DNA of 64,000 bases, from positions 19,222,793 through 19,286,792 of the forward strand of contig NC_086357.1 in the NCBI RefSeq assembly GCF_036324505.1, in the 5' to 3' direction. A program made the position numbers and the translations under genes. The stretch is from Eleginops maclovinus (Eukaryota > Chordata > Actinopteri > Perciformes > Eleginopidae). Positions 47,580-59,900 of this stretch are shown one piece after another. Each line of letters starts with the position of its first letter. Position 1 is the first letter of the stretch. The notes beneath the pieces are model-generated. The model saw only the letters and a list, made by a program, of their open reading frames with translations. It had not been told where the DNA came from and ran no database searches.

Positions 47580-48340
47580 CGTTCACTCTCAAAACCGTTC
47601 CGGTATGGTACTGCACCTGGGGGGCGCTGGTGGGCCAGTGCAGAATGAATGTGGTCCTATGGAGCCCCACCCATAGATTCCTACATTTCTTTGGATATAA
47701 TTTTTTTTTAAATCACTGCTATAGTTTTTTAAACATGGAATGGATAATCCTCACAAACGACACATAGCTAGTATTTTATATTCGCTTGATTTTGACTAAA
47801 ATTAGGTTTTTGTAAATCGGATGACGTCATGCGTGATAAATTGCTTTACGGCACCGTGTGTCTCTCCTTCCCTTTCCTTTCCCTCGCAGCAACAGCTGCA
47901 TACGATCGCAGCTGATTTGGCTCCGTGGGACCAGAGAACTTTTAATATTGACTTGAATCCGTAGACGGGCTTTGGCGTTGTTGATGTTCTGTGGACAGGT
48001 ACCACAAAGCGTATTCTTCGGTCGTAACCAGTCGTGAGTTCTTCATTGACCAATCGGCTTTCATTAGCCAGATGCTAGCAGAACCTGGGTCGCAACTGCC
48101 CAACCTGTAAGAAAACAAAAGGCTATGACCCCCAGATTATTCCACTTTTGACGAAAAATCCCTGTCGACCTCTCGGAAACCACAGTAGTATTTTGGATTT
48201 TGTAGACGATATGCTAGGAGAATGATGTAGCTAGCCGCCTAGCTCCATAGGGGTCCATGTATTCTGCACTCGCCCGCGATCGCCCCCTAGGTGAACTGCA
48301 GCCAAATTCGGTACAATGGGGGTGAATAGAGAGTGAAGGG
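47580..48340. mobile_element. Composite inverted-repeat element with internal duplications
   Basis: The left arm (about 47601-47665, with GCGCTGGTGGGCCAGTGCAG) and right arm (about 48241-48315, with CTCCATAGGGG and ATTCTGCACTCGCCCGCGAT) are imperfect inverted copies; both contain GGAGC/GCTCC and an ATTCTGCACT block. Two direct repeats complicate it: CCAGAGAACTTTTAATATTG (47553 and 47931) and CCGTAGACGGGCTTTGG (about 47960 and 48345). No transposase frame. Probably a nonautonomous DNA element with a nested insertion. Confidence 0.6.
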
Positions 48341-48683
48341 GCTTTCCGTAGACGGGCTTTGGTTACGCTGAACAGCGCTCAAAAAAAGGGTAAACACTCC
48401 ACGCGTGTGGCGACCAGCGGTACTGCATGCGGAATGCAACAATGACCTGACGTGACCTGCTAGTCATTCTGGCTCGAGAATGCTAGCCTCGCCACGAGTG
48501 GAATTTTAAAACATACAAGAAACATATAACTTAACCAACAAATCTAATTGGTTACCTGCACAATGGGTCAGACAAAACAAATACAATTTTGTTTACATTG
48601 CAATCTTTTTTCCAATTAAATGTGCAAAGTGACAAAGAAATCCTTAATTCAGTCTGAATTATTTGGAGAAAAAATCGTTTGAG

Positions 48684-49517
48684 AGGGTCGGCGCGCACCA
48701 TAGCGCGCACAGGCAGGCAGAGGCAGGCACAGAACTAGCGAACCTTGGTCTTAGATTTTGTTTATTTTATATGGCAAAGAAATGTTAGAAATGGGATGTT
48801 AATGTCTTTATTTGCTGATTGTGGGTTGGTTGAACTGCTTGGGCGGTGGCGATTAAAAAAACACCATAATTCCCAAAGCTGTTTTATCTTAATGTAGGTA
48901 TACCTTCATCAAAGGCTATTTCAAGCCGGGACAGGATAGGTCTACTTAACTCGTAACTGGACTTAACTTCAAATCGTAGTGGGCATTAGGGCCTATAGGC
49001 TACACCAAGCAAATTTTAACTAAACAGGATGCACACGTCCCCATTTCATAAATCAGCATTAGATAACGCTAAGTCTCCGCTTAGCATGCTAATCACTAGC
49101 AATATAAATGCACTTAAACTGTAGACACACACTAACGAACTTTATTTGGCTACTTTTACAACTTTTTGTGTTGGCATGTAAATATCCAGTCCAAAACGAA
49201 CATTGGCATAGTGATTGATGCTGGATTTGAACCGTAAATCTTTCAGTGTAATCCCGCTCCTCTGACCACTGTGCTACGACACTTCTCATGAATGATGAAA
49301 TTGCAATAACGCTAACGATAAACGAACTCAAAGATCGTAATTCTTAATTTCGCTTACAAACTGACGGTTTTATGCGTTCACTAAACAAAGATTATGGAAA
49401 TTAAACACCACTTTTCTATCAAAAAGCTTGTTGTAAAAAGCATAATTTGTTGGATCTAAGACCTAAGTTTGCTAGCCCTGTGCCTGCCTGTGCGCGCTAT
49501 TGTGCGTGCCGACCCTC
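48684..49517. mobile_element. Inverted-repeat element enclosing a tRNA-derived SINE-like segment
   Basis: The left arm 48684-48756 and right arm 49453-49517 are inverted copies (GAGGGTCGGCGCGCACCATA against GAGGGTCGGCACGCACAATA, continuing to GGTCTTAGAT); the left arm has a 10-bp duplication (GAGGCAGGCA). The minus strand inside has pol III promoter-like boxes: A box TAGCACAGTGGTC (about 49263-49275) and B box GGTTCAAATCC (49233-49223). The order and spacing are tRNA-like, but no full cloverleaf can be drawn. Confidence 0.6.
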
Positions 49518-50293
49518 GCCAACGACCCCGGGCGAGATGCCCCAACATTTCAGAGTCTGGAGAAGATGACGGTAGGAGACGCCCACTTTGAGCTTCATTA
49601 CGGCTCTTCACAAACCTATGAGTGACGTCACGGATACTACGTCCATTATTTATACAGTCTTAAAGCTCAACAAATTGCTTCACAGCAGCCACAGTTAAAG
49701 GTACCATATTTGTGTCATCACTAAGGATTTCAGTCACATGAAACTTGCTTTGGGAGTGGACCAGTGCATAACAGACTTTTACCCACCCCTGCTGAGAAAT
49801 GACAAGCACTGCCGGCTTTAGTTGGGTCATCATGAATTTAGACATAACTCACGTTGCCATACACACCGCCACCAGTTTGCTCCAGGTTGCTGAGTTCACA
49901 TGGTTCACATCCATGAGGCAAACACAAGCTTCACGGGGAGGCCTACTAATGACTACATTGACCAATCAGATTCCATCGTGGGCTGGTTTTAAGCTTGCAC
50001 GAGGAAACTCTGGTGACTGGCGTGCTCATAATAACCTCTAAACCAATGAATCACAGAGCTAATGCAACCTGTTTGGAAAATCTGACTTATCACATGTGTG
50101 CGTGGGCGGGATCTATTTGCTTTTCCCCTTTTCCTCTTTACATGGCACCTTACATAGCAAATCAACAGCGACCGGAGGCGGGGACCGAGCATGCCCAGAT
50201 TCAATCACCGTCTCGGGGCGTGGTTTACGCGGACAAGGCCCGCCTATTGGCCGGTCTCAGGACTTCCCACAGACAGTTGTATGTTTCATAAAA

Positions 50294-53200
50294 ATGCACT
50301 CTGATGCGGCAAGTAAGTAGTAACGTTATAGAGGTTTTTCAGCATAAAATGACGAACCTTCACGGATACTGCAGAGTTTGGCGGAGACGCGTTGTGTTTC
50401 TACATCTACTTTTAGCCCGTGTCTCTTTTGGATTGGATGGGAACGTATGAATTCCGTGCTATTCCGTCCCTTTGTATATGCCAGTGTTGTCTTGGGCGAC
50501 AACAAAGGAAGGATAGCTAGTGTAATTTTAGTTGTTTTGGACATGCAGCATGTGTTATTTGACACGTCAGTCTCCCCGGAGTGATTTTTCTGTGTAGCGT
50601 TAGCAGGGCTGAGCTGAATGCAGCCGACGTTAGTTAAATCAGGAAGGTTTTTGATAGTAATCGGTGGGCTGTGATGTTTTTAGTCATCATTACTGAAGAT
50701 GCACTGTGCGTTTCGACTCAAACTTAGCATGGACGTACTGCCATTATAAATAGGTCCATTTTCTGGGCAACTGCGGACTATTACAGAGAAAGAAAATTGT
50801 GACGCAGTTGTGGAAAACATCTTTCACTGCCTGCTGCAGCACTGCTGTCGGGCTTTGCGGCACAAACAGCATCTGCTGCAAAACGTCTGCGCAATACTTG
50901 TGTGCCACTAGGCATATGATGTTAGATTTTTACAAGACAAAGTATAACGCATTCAATCAGTTGACTGAGTAAATGTTGGGGGTAGAGTGGTCTGAAAGAA
51001 ATAGTTGTTTGGTTAAGGCTTGGGATTTGTAGTTTAGTGTCACAACCGGAGCAGAGGTTGCAATGGCCCCTTTAAAGGAAATGGACTACAACAACCAAAC
51101 GCCCAACTCTCTAGATACTTTGTAAACTCTGTGCAAGTTGCGCGTCTGCACTGCTATTTTAGGTATGCAGCTAGTGCTATCTGCTCGGCAGTGTGATTTT
51201 CCTCTGGTTTTGGCCTCTACACATACATTAAAAGCATCGGTGTTTGATGACAGCGTTTGGATGGGAATGCTTAGATGATATTTGGCGATAAGGTAGCATG
51301 CACGATCAAAAATCATCGAGTTCTGGTGTGTTTCGAGGAATGCAGAGAGTCACTCCCTCATTCGTGTGAGATATTTTCTCTCGTTTGAGACGTAAACCCT
51401 TTAAGTAGAAATCACACGACAATAGTTTTGACATTGAAGACCTTTGCTTACTGGCCAAACTGGCACATCACAGGTTCCTGTTGGTGCTACCATGATGTCA
51501 CCTTTTTGTACCCTTGTGCTCACACACCAAACTAACAAGTTAAATTAGGGGCAGAAGGATGTGTGTTGTGCTTTGGTTTGATGTTATTTTTATTCTTTTG
51601 TGGAAATAGATTTACAGCTGAATTCCCACTTGACTACACTGGCCAGCATCCATAAGATCCACCACACCTTGCATAGGCTGGTAAATACATTTAGTCAGCT
51701 TGTGTATGTTATATATTTTAGTTTTGTCAGTGTGTACATGTGTCCTAATCACAAGTGTGTCTGTTTAAATAGAACCTGACAGAAGACGTTGGACAGGATA
51801 GCCTCCCCTCAGGTAAATTGACCTGGCCCGTGTGTTTGTTTCTAGTCTTATGTTTACAAAAAAACCCCCACCATTGTCATTGCTAACATAATCATCCTCA
51901 GACAACTGTAAGAGCTGTTTCTCACAGAGTCCATGCATGACTAGCAATAGAAAAAATAAGCATTATCTTTGAATTGCTTAGAAGTAGCCCTCTTTCATTC
52001 TGTCTTCAACTTCCTTCCCTAGCGTGTTGCTCTAGAGCCATGCCTCCTAGGAAAAAGAGGAGACCCTCAGCTGGAGATGACATGTCAGCCAAAAAAAGTC
52101 GCCAGGACAGGTGTGACAACTCTTGTGTTAGAGGTGGCAAAACGACGGCTTTGGTCTTGTCGGTTTTAAAGGAGCACTTGATTATTGTCGCTAGCTAGAA
52201 GAAAAATGTGGACATGTTAGGATATACATACTAGGAGCCTTTTAAATCATATTGAGTACTTTTGAAATTATTTCCTTGTGTGTCACTGCTGAGATTGAGA
52301 CAGAAACTTTCTCTCCATCTGCAGCGTTTTCAGAAAACATGAAACACCACAAATCCGTGAGGAGGAGACATTTTCGAGTAAAAGATGCTTGGAGTGGTTC
52401 TATGAATATGCAGGTGAAAAATGTGCGCAAGCAATCACTTTGTTTACATTAGCACCACTGATCAATGACTTAGGTTTTTAGCTACATGTGGCTTCACACT
52501 TGTTGGTTTAAAATAGGTTGTGATGACGTGGTGGGTCCAGAGGGCATGGAGAAGTTCTGTGAGGACATCGGAGTTGAACCAGAGAACGTAAGCGGACTTC
52601 TTGTATTTTGGTTATATCTGTTTTCTCTCTGTTTCCTCGCTTTTCAATTTTTTTTTTCTTTTGGCTGTCAGTCAAACCAAGCAATGAATTTGAGCACACT
52701 TTTGGACTGTGGGACGTGATGGCTATTTGTCATCATTTCAGATTTTATAACAATAAACCGTTTGCATAATCAACATAGTTGGACATTTCACAAAAAATGT
52801 CCAGTCCTTGTTTTACTGTAACGGCACTACAGATTTCCACTTTTTCTTTATTTTAAGGATTACTGAGGTCAGTTGATTTGTGTTTGACTTGTAATAGACA
52901 TGTCATTCAGTTGATAAATTGACACATTGTCTATTTAAAGATGTCTGTGGCTATTATCTATTTTGTCCGTGCCCAGGTGGTGATGCTGGTTCTTGCGTGG
53001 AAGCTGGATGCGCAGAGTATGGGATACTTCACTCTTCAGGAGTGGCTCAGAGGCATGGGCTCACTGCAGTATGTCCGTTAACTACTTTCTGTATTTCTGC
53101 ATGCTGTATTCAAGAATGGTTGTGGCATTGCTGTGTGTTTGCTCTGTCTCTAGTCATGTCATTCTAGAGTAGAGCAGAGCAGGTAGTGAAGTGTAGAGTA

Positions 53201-54368
53201 TGTCTAAAGCAATTTTCTGCCGTTATCAGGTGTGACTCCACAGAAAGGCTGAGGAACTCGCTCGACTACCTGAGATCTGTCCTAAACGACAGCACCAGTT
53301 TTAAGCTCATATATAGATATGCCTTTGATTTTGCTCGGGTGAGTTAAGAAAAAGTATTTTCCGCTTACATACACAGCATTGTGAAACAAATTGAATTCAG
53401 TTCATCTGAAAAATATAATCCCTGTGCCAAGTTTGCCTGATCGAAATTCTCATAAGGTCTTATTCAAGCCAATGTTCAGACCAATCTTGACCCTTTGAGG
53501 AGGTCAAGATCATTTTCAAGTTTGACTTGGAGTGGGAAAGCACTTATCAAGTGTGTTGCATATTTACATAGCCTGAGTTTTCTCTCATGCAGATATTGAA
53601 CCATGATTTAAGGAAAGCAACTCACTCTTTTAGAGTGAATGGAAAAAGTGTATGAAAACATGACGCAGTGATTGTGATAAAAAATGTTATATTTTTGTGA
53701 CCTCTACAGCAGTGGGTTAAGGAATATAAGCCTGTTTTCTGTATTGGGCTAATGTTGATAATAAAGATTGTATAAGACTGCCCCCTGCAATGATTTTATA
53801 AAGCCTGGGGTGTCTTTGAATGGGCAGGAAAAGGATCAGAGGAGTTTGGACCTGAACACAGCCAAGTGTATGCTTGGGCTTCTTCTGGGCAAGACGTGGC
53901 CTCTGTTTCCTGTGTTTAATCAGTTTCTAGAGGTAAGCTTCATGTTCACATATTCTCTCTACAACATTGGCTCAAATCAAATATGTCCCATAGAGTAGTG
54001 GTATTCACGATTCTGTAAATTTATGTCTGATCTCTTATTAGGGTGTTAAAACTAAAGATGTTGTTGTACTGTATTAATAAGGCATGTGTTTACTTATCCT
54101 CAGCAATCCAAGTACAAAGTCATCAACAAAGACCAATGGTGCAATGTTTTAGAGTTCAGCAGGACAATCAACCTGGACCTCAGTAACTACGATGAGGATG
54201 GTGCCTGTGAGTGAACACATTTACACCAAACGTGACACCAGTGCTTCATATTACTGTAACACAACTATTGTTTATTTAATATCCTATTTTTTGGTCTTAT
54301 TCTTTTTTTCAGGGCCAGTTTTGTTGGACGAGTTTGTGGAATGGTACAAGGAAAGACAGATGTCATAG
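50294..54368 (+). CDS. dcun1d4: DCN1-like protein 4, cullin neddylation co-E3
   Basis: Exons: 50294-50312, 51610-51680, 51773-51812, 52023-52110, 52325-52413, 52517-52587, 52977-53068, 53230-53338, 53828-53932, 54104-54206, 54313-54368. All phases agree; 280 aa with TAG stop. DCUN1D proteins bind cullins and the acetylated N-terminus of the NEDD8 E2 enzyme and stimulate cullin neddylation. Seen: N-terminal MHSDAA and [20 protein letters not shown] helix; the nuclear localisation-type [20 protein letters not shown] (about 52-71); then the potentiating-neddylation (DCUN1) domain from about 90 to 275 with [56 protein letters not shown] and [20 protein letters not shown], ending [11 protein letters not shown]. 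The N-terminus with NLS separates DCUN1D4 from most paralogues; DCUN1D5 is the nearest alternative. The start ATG matches the family N-terminus. Confidence 0.95.
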
Positions 54369-56380
54369 GGCAGTGTAAAAAGGAACAAAATACAACTGTG
54401 ACAACGACTATGAGAATCAACAACCAATAAGTTAACAATACAAAAATGGTAAAGCAGTGACTGTGGGTGCTTCCAGATAAAGGAGGGGTTCTGTGGGGGG
54501 GGCTGGGGTGGGGACACTGGGTTTGCAGCCTGGGTGCATGCATCCCGGAGTGCGGAGGCGGAGGACTGCCATTGTGGAAGTTATGTTCCCTACCGAAGTG
54601 CATAGTGAGCAAGCTTGCAGCAATCCCCAGTGGCATTGCTCTCTCACTGTGACATGTCATATTGCTGTCTGTGTTAACATGGTATCATACGTGGACGATG
54701 GAAGCAAAATGGTTTGTGTGGGAGAACCACTCCTCAGCCCTTGTCTACAGCACAGAGAAGCTGTGAAACAGTGACCATTCATGCATTGTGTCTGAGTCTT
54801 AAACAGGGTCATTTTGACCTGGGCACATTTAAATATTATACATCTGTGCAATGAACTTGAGCTTTTTCTGGACTGATGGCACCAACTATTGTTTGTCATA
54901 TTTTGAGTTGGATACAAGTTCTACAAGAAGCACACTGTGTCAAATGATTGATCACAGGTTTGTGGTGCCTGTTCTGTTTACTATTGATTTGTGCCAGTGA
55001 TCTTTTTTTTCTCCTTCCTTTTTTCCCCTCCAGTTTTGTTCTTTCCTGCTGGTTTGCTCCAGCTAACGCTAACAGTTTGCTACCCCTCTGTAAAGGTTTC
55101 AGACCTCATAACACCAAACAAATCAGCATTGCTGCTTACTAACTCTTATTGCAGTACAGCGGTGAGCCACTAGTGCTCTGATCAGCATTAATTGGTCCGT
55201 TGACCAATTTACGCTGTGTAGGTAAGAGTATTATTGTGCCTCAATACATGGAAATCACACTGTTTCCCACAAACATACAAACCCAAATGTGTGTTTATAC
55301 ACGCGTGGGAACACATACAACACACGCATACACACTGAGTGGTCAGGGATTATTTCAGGATGAATTCAGACTTTGGGCTGTGTTACAAATTGAGATAGAG
55401 CTGGTTGGTACCCATTTTGTCTTGATGTGTGACATCTGTTTTGTCCTCCTTAGTCAGCTGATAGTTTCAGGTTTCTTACTAGTAGCATCTCGCCAAACAC
55501 TGACAGTGTTAATATAACTACAGTGGAAGACCATTGGCCCTCTCAGGACGAGGTCCTTGAGGCTTGAGTTGAAAGGTAGGTTTGCTGAAAGCAATGCTTT
55601 ATACCACCCGTAGGATCTAATCAAAACACTGACAGTTTGGAACTGTGATTATGCTATGCTGTTATTTTTGCCTAGTATAATGTTCTTGTAACACATGTAT
55701 ACATTTCTGTCCTTGGCTGTGGTGTGATGCTGAATCGTCAGATTTAATATTTGCATGCATGCTCCAACAGAGCCTTTTGTGAATGGATGAGATTTTTGAA
55801 AACATTTTTCAAACTTGTTTTAGTTTTGTACAGGAATTTGTGCAAGTGTTTTGTGCTTAATTTGATATTCACAATCATGGGATGTTAATTCTGTTGAACA
55901 ACATGATTGTGTCTATTCAGACCTGGAACACACCTGTAACCTCACGGTGGAGCAGGAGTTCCCTCCTGCATTACCCCATCTTTGACATCCTTAAACATGC
56001 TGTAAATCTTTAGATAGCTGCAGACAGTATATAGGATTTATTTTTATTTACACATGATACACTTAAAACACGTGGAACTGTGTTAAGATAAAAAAAAACA
56101 TCAGCTCTTGTCATTGAAGTACTTCAGCTGACACTTTAAAATCCTTTTTTGTCATTACATTGCATCAACCATCAGCATCAGATCGAAGATTGAGGTAGAG
56201 GTTGGATTGCTTACCAAATACTGTGTAGAGATCGATGTTTCAGTACTCCAATGACAATGCAGGAGGTTGAACGCCCTTGTCCCAACTGTATATATGTATG
56301 TAAACTATGTAAGTGTCTATATGTCTGTTTTCACTATAACCTATGTCTATATACATAAATAAAAGGGTTTATTAACTTAC
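54369..56380 (+). other. dcun1d4: dcun1d4 3' UTR, about 2 kb
   Basis: After the stop no further coding exon appears, and short frames at 54265-54774 lack codon structure. AATAAA at 56358-56363 (in ACATAAATAAAAGGG) is the best end signal. Nothing else identified inside. Confidence 0.5.
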
Positions 56381-56384
56381 TGGG

Positions 56385-56960
56385 TTATATTTTGGTTCTT
56401 AAGTTAATATTGTGTTTATTATATTCATCACTGTTTAGATTTACTTATACATACATATGGAAGCTCAGGATTGTTCAGTGAAATTGCCTTGTAAATGGAT
56501 TATAATGTTTATCAATAATACATGACCATTAAGATGATATGGATTCTTAATTACAGACAACTTTTATAATAAAATAAAAAAGCAAATTAAAGAAATAAGG
56601 CAATTCTGAAAGATATGCATGGTGCCATCTATAGCTGTCATACAATAAATAATTTCCATTTAGTCTCAAGCCTAATAGTTAAATTATATATAGAGTATAA
56701 TACAAAGTATTTGTCATTTACTGGCCAGTCAAGAATTTGAACTGCCAATTATTTTTACTTTTGTCAGAGTTTAGGTTGCAGTTAAACTGTTAAAATCAAA
56801 CTTCACTTACAGCATGTTCACATTTGAGAAATCATTGACTTCCAGGTTTTGTGAGTTAGGTAAAGAGCTGTCAAATGTATCTGTGTTTCTGCTCTGTTGA
56901 AAATAAGATCTTCCCTTCCCTTGTTGCTTACTGCTCTGTGGAGACCTTGACCTTAGCCTT
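56385..56960. other. Short intergenic spacer between convergent genes
   Basis: About 0.6 kb of AT-rich sequence between the dcun1d4 polyadenylation site and the stop codon of the giant repeat gene. It must hold the 3' UTR of the minus-strand gene. No distinct minus-strand signal could be chosen with confidence. Confidence 0.5.
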
Positions 56961-56966
56961 GCTGCC

Positions 56967-59900
56967 TCATGTAGGTGGTGGAGTTGCAGGAATAGGAGGT
57001 GGAGCGCCCTGCGATCGTTTAACACCTCCAATGTCATGCCTCCTGTAGTGGGGAATACCATACAACAAATCTATAACTCTGCTCTCAACTGAAGTAGAAG
57101 TAATTTGTGATTGAGTTAGTGGCTGTAGAGATGCTTTCCTATCTACATTTACATCTAATGTGTCCCAATGTCGTCTCTCTGATGACATGACTTTTAGGGC
57201 ACTGAGGCCTTTCCTTTCATTTTTGTCTTCAGGTGCAGCCTTCATAATCTCATTTCTGCTGCTTGGTGGGTTGTCAATCTTGTCCAGAGCTCTGCTGGAT
57301 GAGAGCGAAACACTTTTGGCACTAAGAGATGAGTGTTTATTCATCCATGTCACATCTGCTTTCCCTTTCCCTTGTTTTACCTCATCATCACTTTCACTAC
57401 CAGAGGAGTCAGGTGGGGGAAGTTCTGACCCTGCAGGTGGAACCTGCTGTGGAGATGATGAGCCATAGTATAGATGTCTCATTGGACTGGGGATGGTCAG
57501 ATCAGGCAGCTGACGACCAACACCAGTCCACCTCAATACTGGTGGCAGGTCCACAGGTGTGATGAGTTTGTTTTGCTCAATCCTTTTCATTTCTACACCA
57601 TTTGTGGCAGTTTGCTCTTTGTCACTGAAGGAGACAGAATTACTTGGTGGAGACGAAGCTTTCATAATGACACGTTTGTAGGTGATTAGAGAGTCATCTT
57701 CTGTCCTGGCTGATATGTTTGACAAATGTCTGCTTTGGTTTGCAGTGGACCCTATCGTCTTATTTTCATTCTCGCTGCTGGAAGATGACTCTGGTAATGG
57801 TGCTTTCACATTCATGCGCCTCTTAATGCGTGGGACACCAAGACTCAGGTCAGGAACACTGTGGTCTATCATCTCATCCTCACTATTGCTGCTGGAGGAT
57901 GATTTCGTTTGGAATGGTACTCTGATATCCAGAGAACGCTTGACACGGGGGAAACTCAAATGAGGCCGCACAGAGTCAGACTCCTCTACGTTTGATGTTT
58001 GGGTGCTGAGCTCCACCCTGGCCGTCCTCTGAACCTCCTCAGTTTGGCTCTGTGGCTGGACCGGTTTGAGGTTGACAGCATTGGCCACATACAGAGATGT
58101 CTGATCCTGGGATACTCCGGCTGCCCTTCTCTGTTGTCTTGTTCTGCTGCTTTTACTCCCAGTCCCACTTTCACTGGAAGAGGAGGGGGAGTCAGGTGGA
58201 GGTGATGAGGAAAGATTTGGTGGTTCATGCGTATTTGATGAGATTTCTAGACGCTTTCTGAAGCGGGACCTGCCAAGATTCATTGCGGCCCAGCTTGACT
58301 GAAGTTCTGGGGTTATGTCTGGAGTTGTGCTCATGTTGACACTTTTTGTTTTGTCCCTCTTGTCATCTGTGATAACCGTATACTTTTCCAATTGGATATT
58401 GTAGTCAGTCTTTGGACTGCGAGAAATGTTTATCACTGGGGACTTTGCCGATATATTTAATTTATTCTCTGTCATCTTTGATATGGCTGATACTCCCAAT
58501 CCTATTTTGTGGCTTGATAATGAATCAGGAGGGGGGGATGGAGCTTTGATATCTAGACGCCTCTTGATGCGCATAGTATGGTCAAGATCAAGGGCAGGCC
58601 ACGTTTTGTCTGGATCATGACTTTGTGTTTTATAACCTTGAAATGTGGGTCCTTTAATGTCCACCTTCTCTGACTTATTTGTGTGGACTGTTGTTTCATC
58701 GTCACTGTCACTCTTAGAAGATGAATCAGAAGCCGGGTTGGGGGCTTTGATATCCAAACGCCTCTTGATGCTTGTAGTTTGCTTGAGATCGAGGGCAGGC
58801 CACTGTGGTTGTGGGTCATGGCTTGCAGTTTGAGACACTTTACTTGGAGGCCTTGCCATGTTTATATGCTCTTGCCCCTGTTTCTTTATATGGATTGTTG
58901 TTTTATTGTCACTGTCACTACTGGAAGACAAACTTTGAGGTGGTGATGGTGCTTTGATATCTAGACGCCTCTTAACACGCATAGCATGTTTAAGATCAAT
59001 TGCAGGGAACATTTTGTCTGGATCATGACTTTGTGTCTGAGATAATTGAAATTTGGGTCCTGTAATGTCCACCTTCTCTGGCTTCTTTGTGTGGACTGTT
59101 GTTTCATCCTCACTGTCACTACTAGAAGATGAATCAGAAGCTACATTGGGTGCTTTGATATCCAAACGCCTCTTGATGCTTGTAGTTTGCTTGAGATCGA
59201 GGGCAGGCCACTGTGGTTGTGGGTCATGGCTTGCAGTTTGAGACACTTTACTTGGAGGCCTTGCCATGTTTATATGCTCTTGCCCCTGTTTCTTTATATG
59301 GATTGTTGTTTCATTGTCACTGTCACTACTGGAAGATGAATCAGAAGCCGGCTTGGGGGCTTTGATATCAAGACGCCTCTTGATGCTTGTAGTTTGCTTG
59401 AGATCGAGGACTGGCCACTGTGGTTGCGGGTCATGGCTTGCAGTTTGAGACACTTTACTTGGAGGCCTTGCCATGATTATATGCTCTTTTTCTTGTTTCT
59501 TTAGGTGGATTGTTGTTTTATCCTCACAGTCACTACTGGAAGATAAACTTTGAGTTGGCGACGGCCCTTTGATATCTAGACGCCTCTTAACACGCAACGC
59601 ATGTTTAAGATCAATTGCAGGGAACATTTTGTCTGGATCCTGACTTTGTGTCTGAGATACTTGAAATTTGGGTCCTGTAATGTCCACCTTCTCTGGCTTC
59701 TTTGTGTGGACTGTTGTTTCATCATCACTGTCACTCTTAGAAGATGAATCAGAAGCCGGGTTGGGGGCTTTGATATCCAAACGCCTCTTGATGCTTGTAG
59801 TTTGCTTGAGATCGAGGGCAGGCCACTGTGTTTGTGGGTCACGACTTACAGTTTGAGACACTTTACTTTGTGGCCTTGCAATGTTTATATGCCCTTGCCC

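Larger units (their letters stand above)
45405..50290. other. Transposon-rich intergenic region ociad2-dcun1d4
   Basis: No coding exon supported. It holds a truncated hAT-like copy, a composite inverted-repeat element at about 47580-48340 flanked by long direct repeats, and an 830-bp inverted-repeat element with tRNA-like promoter boxes (48684-49517). The last part, about 49990-50290, is richer in CpG and CCAAT-like sites (AACCAATGAATC) and should be the dcun1d4 promoter. Confidence 0.6.

Noticed and set aside
49200..49290. A functional tRNA gene on the minus strand
   Set aside because: A and B boxes are present but acceptor and anticodon stems do not pair; it is a tRNA-derived repeat at most.
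54265..54774. Frames of 70-131 codons on both strands after dcun1d4
   Set aside because: They lie in the dcun1d4 3' UTR and last exon, overlap in several phases and have no family features.
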